A DNA stretch of 64,000 bases from Frondihabitans sp. PAMC 28766. GTDB taxonomy: Bacteria > Actinomycetota > Actinomycetes > Actinomycetales > Microbacteriaceae. Under the pieces are notes generated by a model that did not search any database, had not been told where the DNA came from, and saw nothing but the letters and a program-made list of their open reading frames with translations. This document shows, piece by piece, positions 54,639 through 64,000 of the stretch. The stretch's first letter is position 1, and every line of letters starts with the position of its first letter. Position numbers and translations under genes: made by a program. The stretch lies in NCBI RefSeq assembly GCF_001577365.1, contig NZ_CP014513.1, positions 1,240,001 through 1,304,000 on the forward strand, given 5' to 3'.

Positions 54639-55052
54639 TCAGCCGTCCAGACCGAGTTGCTGGAGCATGGTGGCCTGGTCAGTCGACCCCCAGCGCTCGA
54701 CGATGAGGCCGTCGTCGTCGAACTTCGCCACCTGGATGCCGCGCACCGTGAAGGCCTTGCCGGTCGGCGCGGCTCCCTGGAACGGTCCGGTCTGGGTGCC
54801 CGTGATGGTGAAGACGGCCGCGACCTGGTCGTCGTCGGCCACGATGGTCTCCACGCTCAAGGCGCCGTCGGGGAAGGCCTCGAAGAAGCCCGACCAGAAC
54901 TCTTGGATGCCTGCCAGCCCCGAGGGTGCTCCGGGCACCGGATCGTGGTCGACGACGTTCTGGTGGAAGCCTTCCCCGAGTCGCGACGCGTCTTTGGCGG
55001 TCAGGATCTCGCCGAGCTTCTCTTGGGTCTGGAGGTTCTTCTCTTTCGACAT
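54639..55052 (-). CDS. SnoaL-like polyketide-cyclase / ester-cyclase fold protein
   Basis: A 137-residue protein of the NTF2-like SnoaL superfamily: FHQNVVDHDPVPGAPSGLAG, IQEFWSGFFEAFPDGALSVE, ADDDQVAAVFTITGTQTGPF and VRGIQVAKFDDDGLIVERWG are the typical ester cyclase blocks, with the His-Asp pair near residue 34. These proteins often have unassigned roles; it is not in a polyketide gene cluster. No signal peptide. Confidence 0.85.
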   Translation of the reverse strand: MSKEKNLQTQEKLGEILTAKDASRLGEGFHQNVVDHDPVPGAPSGLAGIQEFWSGFFEAFPDGALSVETIVADDDQVAAVFTITGTQTGPFQGAAPTGKAFTVRGIQVAKFDDDGLIVERWGSTDQATMLQQLGLDG

Positions 55053-55260
55053 GCGTCTCGTCTACTCCGGCCGGCTGGCCGCGAGGTTGCCATGCCGTTC
55101 AGAAGGGGTACACCGGGGCCCGATGCTCAGGCGCTAGGCTGATTTGCGGCCGACTGTCTCGACGTCGAGAGAGATGACTCCCTCCCCACAGAGGTCGGGG
55201 CAGAGAACCGGGCACACTGGACAACAGTGCAGACGCAGCGATGCGGATAGGAAGAACAGC

Positions 55261-56424
55261 GTGGATCTTTTCGAGTACCAGGCCAGAGACCTCTTCGAGG
55301 CCTACGGCGTCCCGGTCCTGCCGGGCATCATCGCCGACACCCCCGCCGAGGTGCGTGCCGCGGCGGAGAAGCTGGGCGGCGTGACGGTCGTCAAGGCGCA
55401 GGTGAAGGTCGGCGGCCGCGGCAAGGCCGGCGGCGTCAAGGTCGCGAAGACCCCGGACGACGCCGAAGCTGCGGCGAACGCGATCCTGGGCCTCGACATC
55501 AAGGGCCACACCGTCAAGCGGGTCATGGTCGCCGGCGGTGCGCAGATCAAGCAGGAGTTCTACTTCTCAGTGCTGCTCGACCGGGCCAACCGCTCGTACC
55601 TGTCGCTCTGCAGCGTTGAGGGCGGCATGGAGATCGAAGAGCTCGCCGTCGAACGCCCCGACGCGCTCGCTCGCGTCGAGGTCGACCCGCTGGTTGGCAT
55701 CGATCTCGACAAGGCGAAGGCCATCGCGAAGGCCGGCGGGTTCCCCGACGACCTGATCGAGAAGGTCGCACCGGTGCTCGTCAAGCTCTACGACGTCTAC
55801 AAAGGTGAGGACGCGAGCCTCGTCGAGGTCAACCCGCTCGTGCTGACCGAGCAGGGCGACATCGTCGCCCTCGACGGCAAGGTGTCGATCGACGAGAACG
55901 CCGACTTCCGCCACCCGAACCACGCCGAGCTGGAAGACGCCGAGGCTGCCGACCCGCTCGAGGCCAAGGCGAAGGCCGCCGGCCTCAACTACGTGAAGCT
56001 CGACGGCGAGGTCGGCATCATCGGCAACGGTGCCGGGCTCGTCATGTCGACGCTCGACGTCGTCGCCTACGCCGGCGAGAAGTACAACGGCGTGAAGCCC
56101 GCCAACTTCCTGGACATCGGCGGCGGAGCGAGCGCCGAGGTGATGGCCAACGGCCTCGACGTGATCCTGGGCGACGCGCAGGTCAAGAGCGTCTTCGTCA
56201 ACGTCTTCGGCGGCATCACGGCGTGCGACGCCGTCGCCAACGGCATCGTCGCGGCCCTCGGGATCCTGGGCGACGCGGCCACCAAGCCGCTGGTCGTGCG
56301 TCTCGACGGCAACAACGTCGACGAGGGGCGCCGCATCCTGGCCGAGGCCAACCACCCCCTCGTGACCGTCGTGCCGACCATGGACGAGGCTGCCGACAAG
56401 GCCGCCGAGCTGGCTTCGAAGTAG
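55261..56424 (+). CDS. sucC: Succinyl-CoA ligase [ADP-forming] subunit beta
   Basis: With SucD it converts succinyl-CoA, ADP and phosphate to succinate and ATP in the citric acid cycle. The 387-residue product starts at GTG ([20 protein letters not shown]). ATP-grasp features are present: [40 protein letters not shown], and the CoA-ligase end [20 protein letters not shown]. The open frame continues 39 codons upstream without family character. sucD follows after 12 bases. Confidence 0.97.
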   Translation: MDLFEYQARDLFEAYGVPVLPGIIADTPAEVRAAAEKLGGVTVVKAQVKVGGRGKAGGVKVAKTPDDAEAAANAILGLDIKGHTVKRVMVAGGAQIKQEFYFSVLLDRANRSYLSLCSVEGGMEIEELAVERPDALARVEVDPLVGIDLDKAKAIAKAGGFPDDLIEKVAPVLVKLYDVYKGEDASLVEVNPLVLTEQGDIVALDGKVSIDENADFRHPNHAELEDAEAADPLEAKAKAAGLNYVKLDGEVGIIGNGAGLVMSTLDVVAYAGEKYNGVKPANFLDIGGGASAEVMANGLDVILGDAQVKSVFVNVFGGITACDAVANGIVAALGILGDAATKPLVVRLDGNNVDEGRRILAEANHPLVTVVPTMDEAADKAAELASK

Positions 56425-56436
56425 AGAGACTGCGCA

Positions 56437-57324
56437 ATGTCGATTTTTCTGAACAAAGACAACAAGGTCATCGTGCAGGGCATCACCGGCGGTGAGGGCT
56501 CCAAGCACACCGCCCTGATGCTGAAGGCCGGCACCCAGGTCGTCGGCGGAGTGAACGCGCGCAAGGCCGGCACGACCGTCACGCACGGCAACGTCACTCT
56601 GCCCGTCTTCGGCACGGTCAGCGAGGCCATCGCCGAGACCGGCGCCGACGTGTCGATCGTGTTCGTGCCCCCGGCCTTCGCCAAAGACGCCGTCGTCGAG
56701 GCGATCGAGGCCGGCATCCCGTTGGTCGTCGTCATCACCGAGGGCATCCCGGCGCAGGATGCCGCGGAGTTCTGGGCCCTCGCCAAGTCGAAGGGCGGCG
56801 CGACCCGCATCATCGGGCCGAACTGCCCCGGCATCATCACCCCGGGCGAGTCGCTGGTGGGCATCACGCCCAACAACATCACCGGCAAGGGCCCGATCGG
56901 CCTCGTGTCGAAATCGGGCACGCTGACGTACCAGATGATGTTCGAGCTTCGCGACCTCGGTTTCTCGACCGCCATCGGCATCGGCGGCGACCCCGTCATC
57001 GGCACGACGCACATCGACGCGCTCGCCGCGTTCGAGGCCGACCCCGACACGAAGGCGATCGTCATGATCGGTGAGATCGGCGGCGACGCCGAAGAGCGGG
57101 CGGCCGACTTCATCAAGGCCAACGTGACCAAGCCGGTCGTCGGCTACGTGGCCGGCTTCACGGCCCCCGAGGGCAAGACGATGGGCCACGCCGGCGCGAT
57201 CGTCTCGGGCTCGGCGGGCACCGCGCAGGCCAAGAAGGAGGCCCTCGAGGCAGCCGGGGTCAAGGTCGGCAAGACGCCGTCCGAGACTGCGTCCCTTCTG
57301 CGCGAGGTCTACGCAAGCCTGTAG
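56437..57324 (+). CDS. sucD: Succinyl-CoA ligase [ADP-forming] subunit alpha
   Basis: The 295-residue product has the CoA-binding Rossmann domain ([20 protein letters not shown]), [32 protein letters not shown] and the active-site His region ([20 protein letters not shown]), in which His is phosphorylated. It is full length and ends in REVYASL. A hairpin follows 14 bases after the stop. Confidence 0.98.
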   Translation: MSIFLNKDNKVIVQGITGGEGSKHTALMLKAGTQVVGGVNARKAGTTVTHGNVTLPVFGTVSEAIAETGADVSIVFVPPAFAKDAVVEAIEAGIPLVVVITEGIPAQDAAEFWALAKSKGGATRIIGPNCPGIITPGESLVGITPNNITGKGPIGLVSKSGTLTYQMMFELRDLGFSTAIGIGGDPVIGTTHIDALAAFEADPDTKAIVMIGEIGGDAEERAADFIKANVTKPVVGYVAGFTAPEGKTMGHAGAIVSGSAGTAQAKKEALEAAGVKVGKTPSETASLLREVYASL

Positions 57325-57338
57325 ACACGCCTCTTTCT

Positions 57339-57372
57339 GAAGGGTCGCTCCGCCACGGCGGGGCGACCCTTC
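57339..57372. terminator. Terminator hairpin after sucD
   Basis: 57339-57353 pairs with 57358-57372 (15 bp with one G-T pair) around a 4-base loop; CTCTTTCT precedes it. It likely ends the sucCD transcript and may work in both directions. Confidence 0.75.
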
Positions 57373-57390
57373 GGCGTCGGTGGCCGCCGG

Positions 57391-57396
57391 TACAGT
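57391..57396 (+). promoter_or_regulatory. -10 element TACAGT for perM
   Basis: TACAGT ends 10 bases before the perM ATG, with no clear ribosome-binding site in the gap, so a very short leader is expected. Confidence 0.35.
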
Positions 57397-57406
57397 CGTG
57401 GCCGTT

Positions 57407-58783
57407 ATGAACCGCCCCGTCACCGCCGTCTTCGCCGCGCTCGAGTCCCTTCTCGTCGTGGGCATCGGCGTGGGCATCCCCGTCGTGGCGCTCACGTTCG
57501 TCTGGGCCTTCCAATACGGCCTGCAGATCGACTGGAGCGTCTTCTGGCGCGCCGGCGCCGACATCTGGCTGGTCGGCCACGGCGTCGACCTGACCCTCAC
57601 CCTGTCGACGAAGGCCGCGGCGGCCACCGGCATCAGCGGTGCGAGCGCACCGATCGTCATCTCCATCGCGGCGCTCGGCTTCGCCGTTCTCACGGCTCTC
57701 CTCGGCGCTCGCACCGGCCGGCGTCTTGCCGAGACTCCGCATCGTGCCATCGGCAGCGCGAGCGCGATCGGCGTCTTCGCGGTGTTGTCGCTGGCCATCG
57801 TGATCTCCGCCGACGCCTCGGGCGCGCGGCCGTCGATCGCCGAGGGCCTCGTCTGGCCGACGCTCGTCTTCGGGGTGCCGCTCGTGGTCGCGGCCGAAGT
57901 GAGCCGGCGTCGGCGCAGCGCCCCGCCAGATCCGGTGACCGCCGCGGTCCTCGACGCCGTCGACCGCATCCCGGAGATCGGGCGGCGCGTGGCCCTGGTC
58001 GCCGTGAGGGCCGGATCCGCCGTGGCCGCGTCGGTCTTCGGCGTCGCCGGCATCGCGGTCGCCCTGCTGCTCGTCACGCACTACGCGTCGATCATCACCC
58101 TCTACGAGGGTGCTCACGCAGGGGTGCTCGGCGGGATCGCGATGACCCTCGGCGAGATCGCCCTGATCCCCAATGCCGTCGCCTGGGCGGCGTCGTGGTT
58201 CGTCGGCCCCGGCTTCGCCATCGGCGCCGGCTCGTCGGTCTCGCCGCTCGGCACGACCATCGGGCCCATGCCGGCGATCCCCTTTCTCGGCGCGCTTCCG
58301 ACCGGATCGGCGACGTTCGGCTTCATCGGCATCCTGGTGCCCGTCGTCGCCTCGTTCGTGCTCACGACCCTGCTGCGCCCGGCCATCGAGGAGGCTCTCG
58401 ACGATGACGACACCCTCGTGATGCGTGTCGTCTGCGGCGTCTCGACCGGTGTGGCGGCGGGCCTGATCATCGGGCTCGTGGCCGCTGTCGCGTCGGGCTC
58501 GGCCGGGCCCGGTCGGCTCTCGGTCGTGGGGGCCAACGGTCTCGTCGTCGGGGCGTTCGCCGCCCTCGAGGTCGCAGTGCCGAGCGTGATCGCCCTCGTC
58601 ATCCGGCAGCCCGAGCGGCTCGCCCTGCCGACGCCGCGCGCCGCCAAGACGACGACGGCGCCGCCGCCGTCGCCCTCGAAGCCGAGGTCGAAGCCGGGGT
58701 CGAAGCCGGGGTCGAAGCCGGGGTCGAAGCCGGCGTCTCAAGACGACATCGTCACCGAGCGCATCGACGGTCTCTCGCGCTGA
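57407..58783 (+). CDS. perM: PerM / DUF6350 multipass membrane protein
   Basis: A 458-residue product with ten or more hydrophobic segments (ALESLLVVGIGVGIPVVALT; PIVISIAALGFAVLTALLGA; FIGILVPVVASFVLTTLLRP). DUF6350 proteins next to purN correspond to PerM, an actinobacterial membrane protein implicated in cell division in mycobacteria. The last 60 residues are a Pro/Ser/Lys tail with four SKPG units from a 12-base tandem repeat (58683-58733). purN starts 44 bases downstream with its own -10 element. Confidence 0.85.
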   Translation: MNRPVTAVFAALESLLVVGIGVGIPVVALTFVWAFQYGLQIDWSVFWRAGADIWLVGHGVDLTLTLSTKAAAATGISGASAPIVISIAALGFAVLTALLGARTGRRLAETPHRAIGSASAIGVFAVLSLAIVISADASGARPSIAEGLVWPTLVFGVPLVVAAEVSRRRRSAPPDPVTAAVLDAVDRIPEIGRRVALVAVRAGSAVAASVFGVAGIAVALLLVTHYASIITLYEGAHAGVLGGIAMTLGEIALIPNAVAWAASWFVGPGFAIGAGSSVSPLGTTIGPMPAIPFLGALPTGSATFGFIGILVPVVASFVLTTLLRPAIEEALDDDDTLVMRVVCGVSTGVAAGLIIGLVAAVASGSAGPGRLSVVGANGLVVGAFAALEVAVPSVIALVIRQPERLALPTPRAAKTTTAPPPSPSKPRSKPGSKPGSKPGSKPASQDDIVTERIDGLSR

Positions 58784-58815
58784 CGCGCACCGAGAGGCGC
58801 ACGCGGCCCGCACGG

Positions 58816-58821
58816 TAGGCT
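58816..58821 (+). promoter_or_regulatory. -10 element TAGGCT for purN-purH (leaderless)
   Basis: TAGGCT ends exactly 6 bases before the purN GTG, so transcription should start at the G of GTG. Confidence 0.55.
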
Positions 58822-58827
58822 TACCGG

Positions 58828-59421
58828 GTGCTGAAGCTCGTCGTGCTCATCTCCGGCGGGGGGTCGAACCTTCGGGCTCTCCTCGAGGCCACGCGCGACG
58901 CCGACTACCCGGCCCGCGTGATAGCCGTCGGCGCCGACCGCGACGCTGAAGGCTTCGAGCACGCCGAGGCGTTCGGCATCCCCACCTTCACCGTGCCCTT
59001 CTCGAGCTTCGCCGATCGCGAGGCGTGGGGCGACGAGCTGCTCGAGCAGATCCGGTCGTGGCAGCCCGACCTGGTCGTGCTCAGCGGCTTCATGCGCCTG
59101 GTGCCGCCGCGGGTCGTCGAGGCGTTCAGCCCACGCCTGATCAACACGCACCCCGCCTACCTGCCCGAGTTCCCCGGAGCGCACGGTGTGCGCGACGCCC
59201 TCGCGGCCGGTGTCGACGAGACCGGCGCCAGCGTCATCGTCGTCGACGACGGAGTCGACTCGGGCCCGATCCTCAGGCAGGAGCGCATCCCCGTGCTGCC
59301 GGGCGACACGCAGGCGAGCCTGCACGATCGCATCAAGCCCGTCGAGCGCCGCATGCTCGTGCAGACCATCCTCGACATCGCCACCGGAACAATCGACCTG
59401 ACGGAGAAGACACCCGCATGA
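58828..59421 (+). CDS. purN: Phosphoribosylglycinamide formyltransferase
   Basis: Third step of de novo purine synthesis, using 10-formyl-tetrahydrofolate. The 197-residue product has [40 protein letters not shown], the active-site [20 protein letters not shown] (Asn, His) and [20 protein letters not shown] with the catalytic Asp. The stop overlaps the purH ATG by 4 bases (ATGA). Confidence 0.97.
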   Translation: MLKLVVLISGGGSNLRALLEATRDADYPARVIAVGADRDAEGFEHAEAFGIPTFTVPFSSFADREAWGDELLEQIRSWQPDLVVLSGFMRLVPPRVVEAFSPRLINTHPAYLPEFPGAHGVRDALAAGVDETGASVIVVDDGVDSGPILRQERIPVLPGDTQASLHDRIKPVERRMLVQTILDIATGTIDLTEKTPA

Positions 59422-61055
59422 GCGGCCACACCATCGACCCCAGCCTCTACCGCGACCGCGACGCCATCCCGATCCAGCGTGCGCTGATCTCGGTGAGCGA
59501 CAAGACGGGCCTCGTCGAGCTGGCCACTGCTCTCGGTGCGGCGGGTGTCGAGATCGTGTCGACCGGTTCGACCGCTCAGGCGATCCGCGACGCGGGAGTC
59601 GCCGTCGTCGATGTGAGCGCCGTCACCGGCTTCCCCGAGTCGCTCGACGGGCGCGTCAAGACGCTGCACCCGGCCGTCCACGCCGGGATCCTGGCCGACC
59701 TGCGTCTCGCGAGCCACGAGCAGCAGCTGCGCGACCTCGACATCGAGCCGTTCCAACTCGTCGTCGTCAACCTCTACCCGTTCGTCGAGACGGTGGCGTC
59801 GGGTGCCGACACCGCCGTCGTCATCGAGAACATCGACATCGGAGGGCCTGCGCTGGTCCGTGCCGCGGCCAAGAACCACGCGAACGTCGCCATCGCCGTC
59901 AGCCCTGCGTCGTACCCGCAGATCCTGAAGTCGCTCACCCTCGGCGGCACCACCCTCGCGCAGCGTCAGCGCCTCGCGGGTGAGGCGTTCGCGCACACCG
60001 CCGCCTACGACGCGGCGGTCGCCGCCTACTTCGCCGCCAACGTCGGCGTGCGGGCCTCCGTCTCGCCCTCCGCTACCGAGGCGCAGGATGCCATGGCCTC
60101 CTTCGACCCCGTCTTCACGGTGTCGGCGACGCTCCAGCACACCCTGCGATACGGCGAGAACAGCCACCAGCAGGCGGCGATCTACGCTCTCGCCGGAGGC
60201 ACGGGCATCGCGCAGGCGACCCAGCTGCACGGTAAGGAGATGTCGTACAACAACTATGTCGATGCCGACGCCGCTGTGCGCGCCGCCTTCGACTTCAGCG
60301 GCCCGGCGGTCGCGATCATCAAGCACGCGAACCCGTGCGGCATCGCCGTCGCCGGGCCCCTCGAAGAGGACCCGATCGCCGACGCGCACCGCCGGGCGCA
60401 CGCCTGCGACCCGCTGTCGGCCTTCGGTGGTGTCATCGCGGCCAACCGCACCGTCTCCGTGGCGATGGCTCAGACGGTGAAGGACATCTTCACCGAGGTG
60501 GTCGTGGCCCCGGGGTTCGAGCCCGAGGCCCTCGAGATCCTGTCCGCGAAGAAGAGCATCCGCCTGATCCAACTGCCCGACGGGTTCGCTCTCGCCGAGC
60601 GCGAGTTCAAGCAGATCTCGGGCGGCGTGCTCGTCCAGGACAGCGACCGGTTCGCCGGCTGGTCGTCCGCCGACTGGAAGCTCGTCTCGGGTGCCGAGGC
60701 CGACGACGCCACGCGCGCCGACCTCGAGTTCGCGTGGGTCGCCTGCCGTGCGGTCAAGTCGAACGCCATCCTGCTCGCCCACGAGGGAGCGTCGGTCGGC
60801 GTCGGCATGGGCCAGGTCAACCGGGTCGACTCGAGCCACCTCGCGGTCAGTCGCGCGGGCGACCGGGCGGCAGGATCCGTCGCGGCCTCCGACGCGTTCT
60901 TCCCCTTCGCCGACGGCCTCGAAGTGCTGCTCGAGGCGGGTGTGCGCGCCGTCGTGCAGCCCGGCGGGTCGAAGCGCGACGACGAGGTCATCGCCGCGGC
61001 CGAGAAGGCCGGCGTGACGATGTACCTGGCGGGCGATCGCCACTTCTTCCACTGA
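59418..61055 (+). CDS. purH: Bifunctional AICAR formyltransferase / IMP cyclohydrolase
   Basis: Last two steps to IMP, the substrate of GuaB. The 545-residue product has the cyclohydrolase domain ([60 protein letters not shown]) and the transformylase domain ([49 protein letters not shown]), ending [11 protein letters not shown], which is the typical C-terminus. It is complete. Confidence 0.97.
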   Translation: MSGHTIDPSLYRDRDAIPIQRALISVSDKTGLVELATALGAAGVEIVSTGSTAQAIRDAGVAVVDVSAVTGFPESLDGRVKTLHPAVHAGILADLRLASHEQQLRDLDIEPFQLVVVNLYPFVETVASGADTAVVIENIDIGGPALVRAAAKNHANVAIAVSPASYPQILKSLTLGGTTLAQRQRLAGEAFAHTAAYDAAVAAYFAANVGVRASVSPSATEAQDAMASFDPVFTVSATLQHTLRYGENSHQQAAIYALAGGTGIAQATQLHGKEMSYNNYVDADAAVRAAFDFSGPAVAIIKHANPCGIAVAGPLEEDPIADAHRRAHACDPLSAFGGVIAANRTVSVAMAQTVKDIFTEVVVAPGFEPEALEILSAKKSIRLIQLPDGFALAEREFKQISGGVLVQDSDRFAGWSSADWKLVSGAEADDATRADLEFAWVACRAVKSNAILLAHEGASVGVGMGQVNRVDSSHLAVSRAGDRAAGSVAASDAFFPFADGLEVLLEAGVRAVVQPGGSKRDDEVIAAAEKAGVTMYLAGDRHFFH

Positions 61056-61076
61056 TTTTCAATAAATTTGACAGCC

Positions 61077-61113
61077 TTAGCAAGGTTTATCAACTTTCGA
61101 TAAACCTTGCTAA
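61077..61113. promoter_or_regulatory. Perfect 15-bp palindrome upstream of the AAA ATPase gene (operator candidate)
   Basis: TTAGCAAGGTTTATC (61077-61091) and its exact inverse (61099-61113) are 7 bases apart. A TTGACA sequence (61069-61074) lies just before it and a leaderless -10 (TAAGGT) just after, so the palindrome covers the promoter. It is AT-rich against the GC-rich background. It may be an autoregulatory operator; it could also fold as a purH terminator. Confidence 0.65.
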
Positions 61114-61119
61114 TGTCGA

Positions 61120-61125
61120 TAAGGT
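61120..61125 (+). promoter_or_regulatory. -10 element TAAGGT for the AAA ATPase gene (leaderless)
   Basis: TAAGGT ends 6 bases before the ATG, and no ribosome-binding site lies between. It is immediately downstream of the 15-bp palindrome. Confidence 0.5.
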
Positions 61126-61131
61126 CGATGA

Positions 61132-62316
61132 ATGGACCGGACGAGGAACCCCTACACGCCCAACGCCGGCGCCCAGCCGCCGTTCCTTGCCGGGCGTCGC
61201 GTCCAGCTCGAAGACTTCGGGATCCTCCTCCAGCGGCTCGCTCTCGGTCGGCCAGAACGCGCACTCGTGGTCACTGGTCTCCGGGGCGTTGGCAAGACGG
61301 TGCTGCTTCGCGAGTACGAACAGATCGCGAACAGCTACGGGTGGACTGCGGTCACTGGCGAAGTATCGAAGAACACTTCGTTCGAGACGCAATTGGCGAT
61401 GCTCGCCCGCAAGGCCCTGTTCCAGGTCTCGCCCAAGGCGAAATGGGGCGCCAAGGCGAAGCGTGCCGCAGCGGTCATCAAATCGTTCTCGCTCTCTGTC
61501 CAACCTGATGGCTCTCTGACCGCTGGTCTCGACGTCGACCCTGCATTCGGAGCCGCGGACACCGGTCAGCTGATCGACGATCTGCCGGATGTGTTCGAAG
61601 CCATCGGCGAGGCGGCCAGAGAGCGGGGCTCCGGCGTCGTCTTCCTCTTCGACGAGATTCAATTCCTCTCGGCCATGGAGCTAGAGGCCCTACTCGCTGC
61701 CGTTCATCGCGCTGTGCATCGAAGACTGCCGGTCACATTTTCCGGTGCCGGGCTGCCGCAGGTTCCGGGGCTCGCAGGAGACGCCAAGTCGTACGCGGAA
61801 CGCCTTCTTCGGTACGTCTCGATTCAAGAGCTTGCGAAAGACGACGCGCTTCGTGCCGTTGCCCAACCTGCGGAGGACGAGTCCGTGCCGTTCGACGCGG
61901 CGGCGGCGGAGGCCGTCTACCACTACAGCCAGGGTTATCCGTACTTCATTCAGGAGTACGGCCGGGCGGCGTGGAACGTGGCGCCGGGCCCGGGTATCTC
62001 TCTCGAAGACGTCGAAGCCGCACGAGTCGAGGTGGAGGCGGAGCTCGATGAGAGCTACTTTCGGACGCGCGTGCAACGCTCCACCAAGGAGGAACTTCGT
62101 TATATGCGAGCCATGGCCGAGTTAGGAGCCGAGGAGCAGAAGGCGGCAGAAGTCGCCGAGGTTCTCGGTAAGACATCGGAACAAGTGGCGCCCCTTCGAG
62201 CCCGTCTGATCAACAAGGGGCTCCTGTTCACGCCCCGGTTCGGCTTCGCCAAATTCACCGTTCCGCAATTCGACGTCTTCATGAAGCGCTACATGGACTT
62301 GGACGGCGAGAATTGA
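61132..62316 (+). CDS. AAA-type ATPase with C-terminal winged-helix region
   Basis: A 394-residue product: Walker A GLRGVGKTVLLREYEQIANS, Walker B GVVFLFDEIQFLSAMELEAL, sensor TFSGAGLPQVPGLAG, then a C-terminal part (LRYMRAMAELGAEEQKAAEV, SEQVAPLRARLINKGLLFTP) resembling a winged helix, as in Orc1/Cdc6-like or DUF4143-type P-loop ATPases of mobile or defence loci. No partner gene adjoins it. The frequent AAA/AAG-type codons and the palindrome before it suggest acquisition, though GC is only slightly low. Function unknown. Confidence 0.75.
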   Translation: MDRTRNPYTPNAGAQPPFLAGRRVQLEDFGILLQRLALGRPERALVVTGLRGVGKTVLLREYEQIANSYGWTAVTGEVSKNTSFETQLAMLARKALFQVSPKAKWGAKAKRAAAVIKSFSLSVQPDGSLTAGLDVDPAFGAADTGQLIDDLPDVFEAIGEAARERGSGVVFLFDEIQFLSAMELEALLAAVHRAVHRRLPVTFSGAGLPQVPGLAGDAKSYAERLLRYVSIQELAKDDALRAVAQPAEDESVPFDAAAAEAVYHYSQGYPYFIQEYGRAAWNVAPGPGISLEDVEAARVEVEAELDESYFRTRVQRSTKEELRYMRAMAELGAEEQKAAEVAEVLGKTSEQVAPLRARLINKGLLFTPRFGFAKFTVPQFDVFMKRYMDLDGEN

Positions 62317-62448
62317 ATTGGACCGAACCCTTGCGTTCAATCTGAGCCTCGTCATAGTCTGTAAGGCTGCGTGCAGCCGACGAACCGCCTTCGGGCGAGG
62401 GCGTCGAACGATCACACACACGTAACCGAGAACGCCCCGGAGGACATC

Positions 62449-62571
62449 ATGACGAAGACAGCCCAGTACACGGTCCAGACGGTGACCGTCGCCGGTGGCG
62501 CCCTCGTCGCCGGGTCCCGCCGCCGCACGGGGTTCACCGGAGACGCCGTCGCCGGCGTCATCGCCGACTAG
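62449..62571 (+). CDS. Small 40-residue protein upstream of an ABC exporter
   Basis: [20 protein letters not shown] then [20 protein letters not shown]: a short hydrophobic N-terminal half, a basic RRR patch and an acidic end. A strong GGAGGA ribosome-binding site lies 5 bases before the ATG, better than most genes here, so translation is likely. No homologue was recognised. It ends 131 bases before the ABC exporter gene; it may be a leader or signalling peptide, or the remnant of a longer gene. Confidence 0.45.
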   Translation: MTKTAQYTVQTVTVAGGALVAGSRRRTGFTGDAVAGVIAD

Positions 62572-62702
62572 CGACTCCGCCCTCTCCAGCCCTACCGCGC
62601 GCTCCGTCGCGCCCCACCCCGCCTCGTGCTCTGCCACGGAGGCGCCGCACCTCATTTTCGGGTCGTACCGCCGACCCCGCTCCACGAGATCGAGAACTCA
62701 CG

Positions 62703-64000
62703 ATGTCTTCACATCCCCCGTCATCCGCCGACGCCACGACGCAGCCTCAGTCGACGCAGCCTGAGTCGACACAGCGTCCGTCGACCCTGCGCAGCATCGC
62801 GCGGCTCTACCCCTACCTGCGCCCCGCCCTGTCTCGCATCATCCTGGGCATGGTCGCCGCGCTCATCGCCTCGGTCGTCGCGCTCTTCGTGCCTTTCGTG
62901 CTCGAGCGACTCGTCGACGGGCCTCTGGCGAGCCACGACCCGCGCCAGGTGTGGCCGGCCTTCTGGCTCGTCCTGGGCCTCGGTGTGGTCGAGGCCGCCA
63001 TGATCATGGCGCGCCGCTTCCTCGTGCTCACGCCGAGCACGTACGTCGAAACGAGCATGCGCAACAGCCTCTACAAGAAACTGCAAGACCTGCCCGTCGC
63101 CTTCCATGACCGCTGGCAGAGCGGGCAGCTGCTCAGCCGTTCGGTCAGCGACCTGAGCCTGATCCGCCGCTGGCTGGCCTTCGGCATCGTGCTGCTGATC
63201 GTCAACTTCATCACGATCGCCGTCGGCTTCGTGGTGCTCTTCTTCTACAGCTGGGTGCTCGGCCTCATCTTCTTGGTGGCGTCAGTGCCGATCTGGATCG
63301 TCGGCCTGCGCTTCGAGAAGCAGTACTCGACCATCGCGCGCCGCAGTCAAGACCAGGTGGGCGACCTCGCCACGAGCGTCGAGCAGTCGGTGCACGGGAT
63401 CCGGGTGCTCAAGGCGTTCGGTCGCGGCAAGCACTCCCTGCAGGATTTCGCGCGTCGTGCCGAGAGTCTTCGCGGCACCGAGATCGAGAAGTCGCAGGCT
63501 GTCGCCGGGCTGTGGTTCTGGCTGCTGCTGGTGCCCGACGTCGCCTTCGCCTTCTGTCTGCTCGCCGGCATCTGGCTCGCGTCGCAGGGCCACCTCACCG
63601 TGGGCCAGCTCTTCGCGTTCTTCGCGACCGCGACCGTGCTGCGCTTCCCCGTCGAGTCGATCGGCTTCCTGCTGTCGATGACCTTCGACACCCGGACAGC
63701 CGTCGACCGCTTCTTCGAGGTGATGGACAGCGAGAACACGATCACCGACCCCGAGCACCCCAAGACGATCGCGCACCCCACTGGGCGCCTCGAGTTCAAG
63801 GCGACCCACTTCCGGTATCAGGATTCACAGGCGCAGTATCCCGACCTCGTCGACGGCGTCGATCTCGTGCTCGAGCCCGGCGAGACGATGGCTCTGGTCG
63901 GCCTCACCGGCTCCGGCAAGACCACGCTGCTCGCGCTCGTGCCGCGGCTCTACGACGTCACGGGCGGCTCCGTGCTGATCGACGACGTCGATGTGCGCGA
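62703..64000 (+). CDS. ABC transporter with fused membrane and ATP-binding domains, 3-prime end outside the window
   Basis: 432 codons are visible. After a polar Ser/Gln/Thr-rich head (residues about 1-35) come the six-helix exporter domain ([60 protein letters not shown]) and the start of the nucleotide-binding domain with Walker [21 protein letters not shown] near residue 400. Signature and Walker B motifs lie beyond the window. Exporters of this type usually work as dimers with a second such gene, probably next. Substrate cannot be assigned. Confidence 0.9.
   Translation, partial: MSSHPPSSADATTQPQSTQPESTQRPSTLRSIARLYPYLRPALSRIILGMVAALIASVVALFVPFVLERLVDGPLASHDPRQVWPAFWLVLGLGVVEAAMIMARRFLVLTPSTYVETSMRNSLYKKLQDLPVAFHDRWQSGQLLSRSVSDLSLIRRWLAFGIVLLIVNFITIAVGFVVLFFYSWVLGLIFLVASVPIWIVGLRFEKQYSTIARRSQDQVGDLATSVEQSVHGIRVLKAFGRGKHSLQDFARRAESLRGTEIEKSQAVAGLWFWLLLVPDVAFAFCLLAGIWLASQGHLTVGQLFAFFATATVLRFPVESIGFLLSMTFDTRTAVDRFFEVMDSENTITDPEHPKTIAHPTGRLEFKATHFRYQDSQAQYPDLVDGVDLVLEPGETMALVGLTGSGKTTLLALVPRLYDVTGGSVLIDDVDVR

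Noticed and set aside
55567..58077. 836-codon minus-strand open frame opposite sucC-sucD-perM
   Set aside because: Antisense to three well-supported genes; Asp/Val/Arg-rich shadow composition.

Overview
The window is high-GC, gene-dense chromosomal DNA with many GTG starts, 4-nt ATGA/GTGA gene overlaps and single-copy housekeeping genes, so it comes from an actinobacterium. Gene order (S10/spc ribosomal cluster to secY-adk-map, infA-rpmJ-rpsM-rpsK-rpoA-rplQ-truA, rplM-rpsI-glmM, coaA/glmS-acpS-alr, tsaE-tsaB-rimI-tsaD, groES, guaB, guaB3, guaA, pcrA, sucCD, perM-purN-purH), Ala/Lys-rich tails on ribosomal proteins and the lack of rpsN and rpsD from the ribosomal operons fit the family Microbacteriaceae (inference; no 16S gene is present).

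Layout. 1-6149: end of the S10 operon and the spc operon (rpmC end, rpsQ, rplN, rplX, rplE, rpsH, rplF, rplR, rpsE, rpmD, rplO, secY). 6146-7617: adk and map. 7704-9008 (minus): a LytR-CpsA-Psr cell-wall ligase. 9228-12540: infA, rpmJ, rpsM, rpsK, rpoA, rplQ. 12771-16182: truA, rplM, rpsI, glmM. 16193-20104 is accessory DNA: a decayed MFS transporter gene and a minus-strand operon encoding a small secreted peptide, a DUF5819 (SdpA-like) protein, an HTTM (SdpB-like) membrane protein and a serine hydrolase. 20264-26386: coaA, glmS, acpS, two alanine racemases in tandem and tsaE. 26557-30796 is a second accessory block: a WXG100 protein, a WXG100-headed polymorphic toxin with an HNH-type tip, and three tandem paralogues that look like immunity proteins. 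30812-36252: a frameshifted unknown gene, tsaB-rimI-tsaD, a DUF4190 protein and a THUMP-like methyltransferase. 36310-47452: groES behind two CIRCE operators, a possible SGNH hydrolase, an acetyltransferase, guaB, an AbiEi/DUF559-type protein flanked by inverted repeats, guaB3, a KhtT/KhtU-like K+/H+ antiporter pair, SURF1, DUF3817 and guaA. 47754-64000: a Bax-inhibitor-1 protein, GDPD, pcrA, a broken thioester-domain surface protein with a sortase signal, a small acidic protein, a SnoaL-like protein, sucCD, perM, purN, purH, an AAA ATPase behind a 15-bp palindrome, a 40-residue ORF and the start of an ABC exporter.

How the parts work together. Most of the window builds ribosomes, RNA polymerase, peptidoglycan precursors (glmM, glmS, alr), the t6A tRNA modification (tsaE, tsaB, tsaD) and purines (guaB, guaB3, guaA, purN, purH). 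Two accessory blocks look like interbacterial antagonism systems: the SDP-like peptide operon (16.2-20.1 kb) and the WXG100/HNH toxin with three putative immunity genes (26.6-30.8 kb). Both have locally lower GC than their surroundings.

Other cross-cutting points. Many transcription units have a TANNNT -10 hexamer 6 to 8 nt before an ATG or GTG, which predicts leaderless mRNAs. Several intergenic inverted-repeat families recur. A number of genes carry single-base frame breaks (near 27130, 31025, 43000 and 53640), which may be real decay or assembly errors. No tRNA, rRNA, complete insertion sequence or CRISPR array was recognised.
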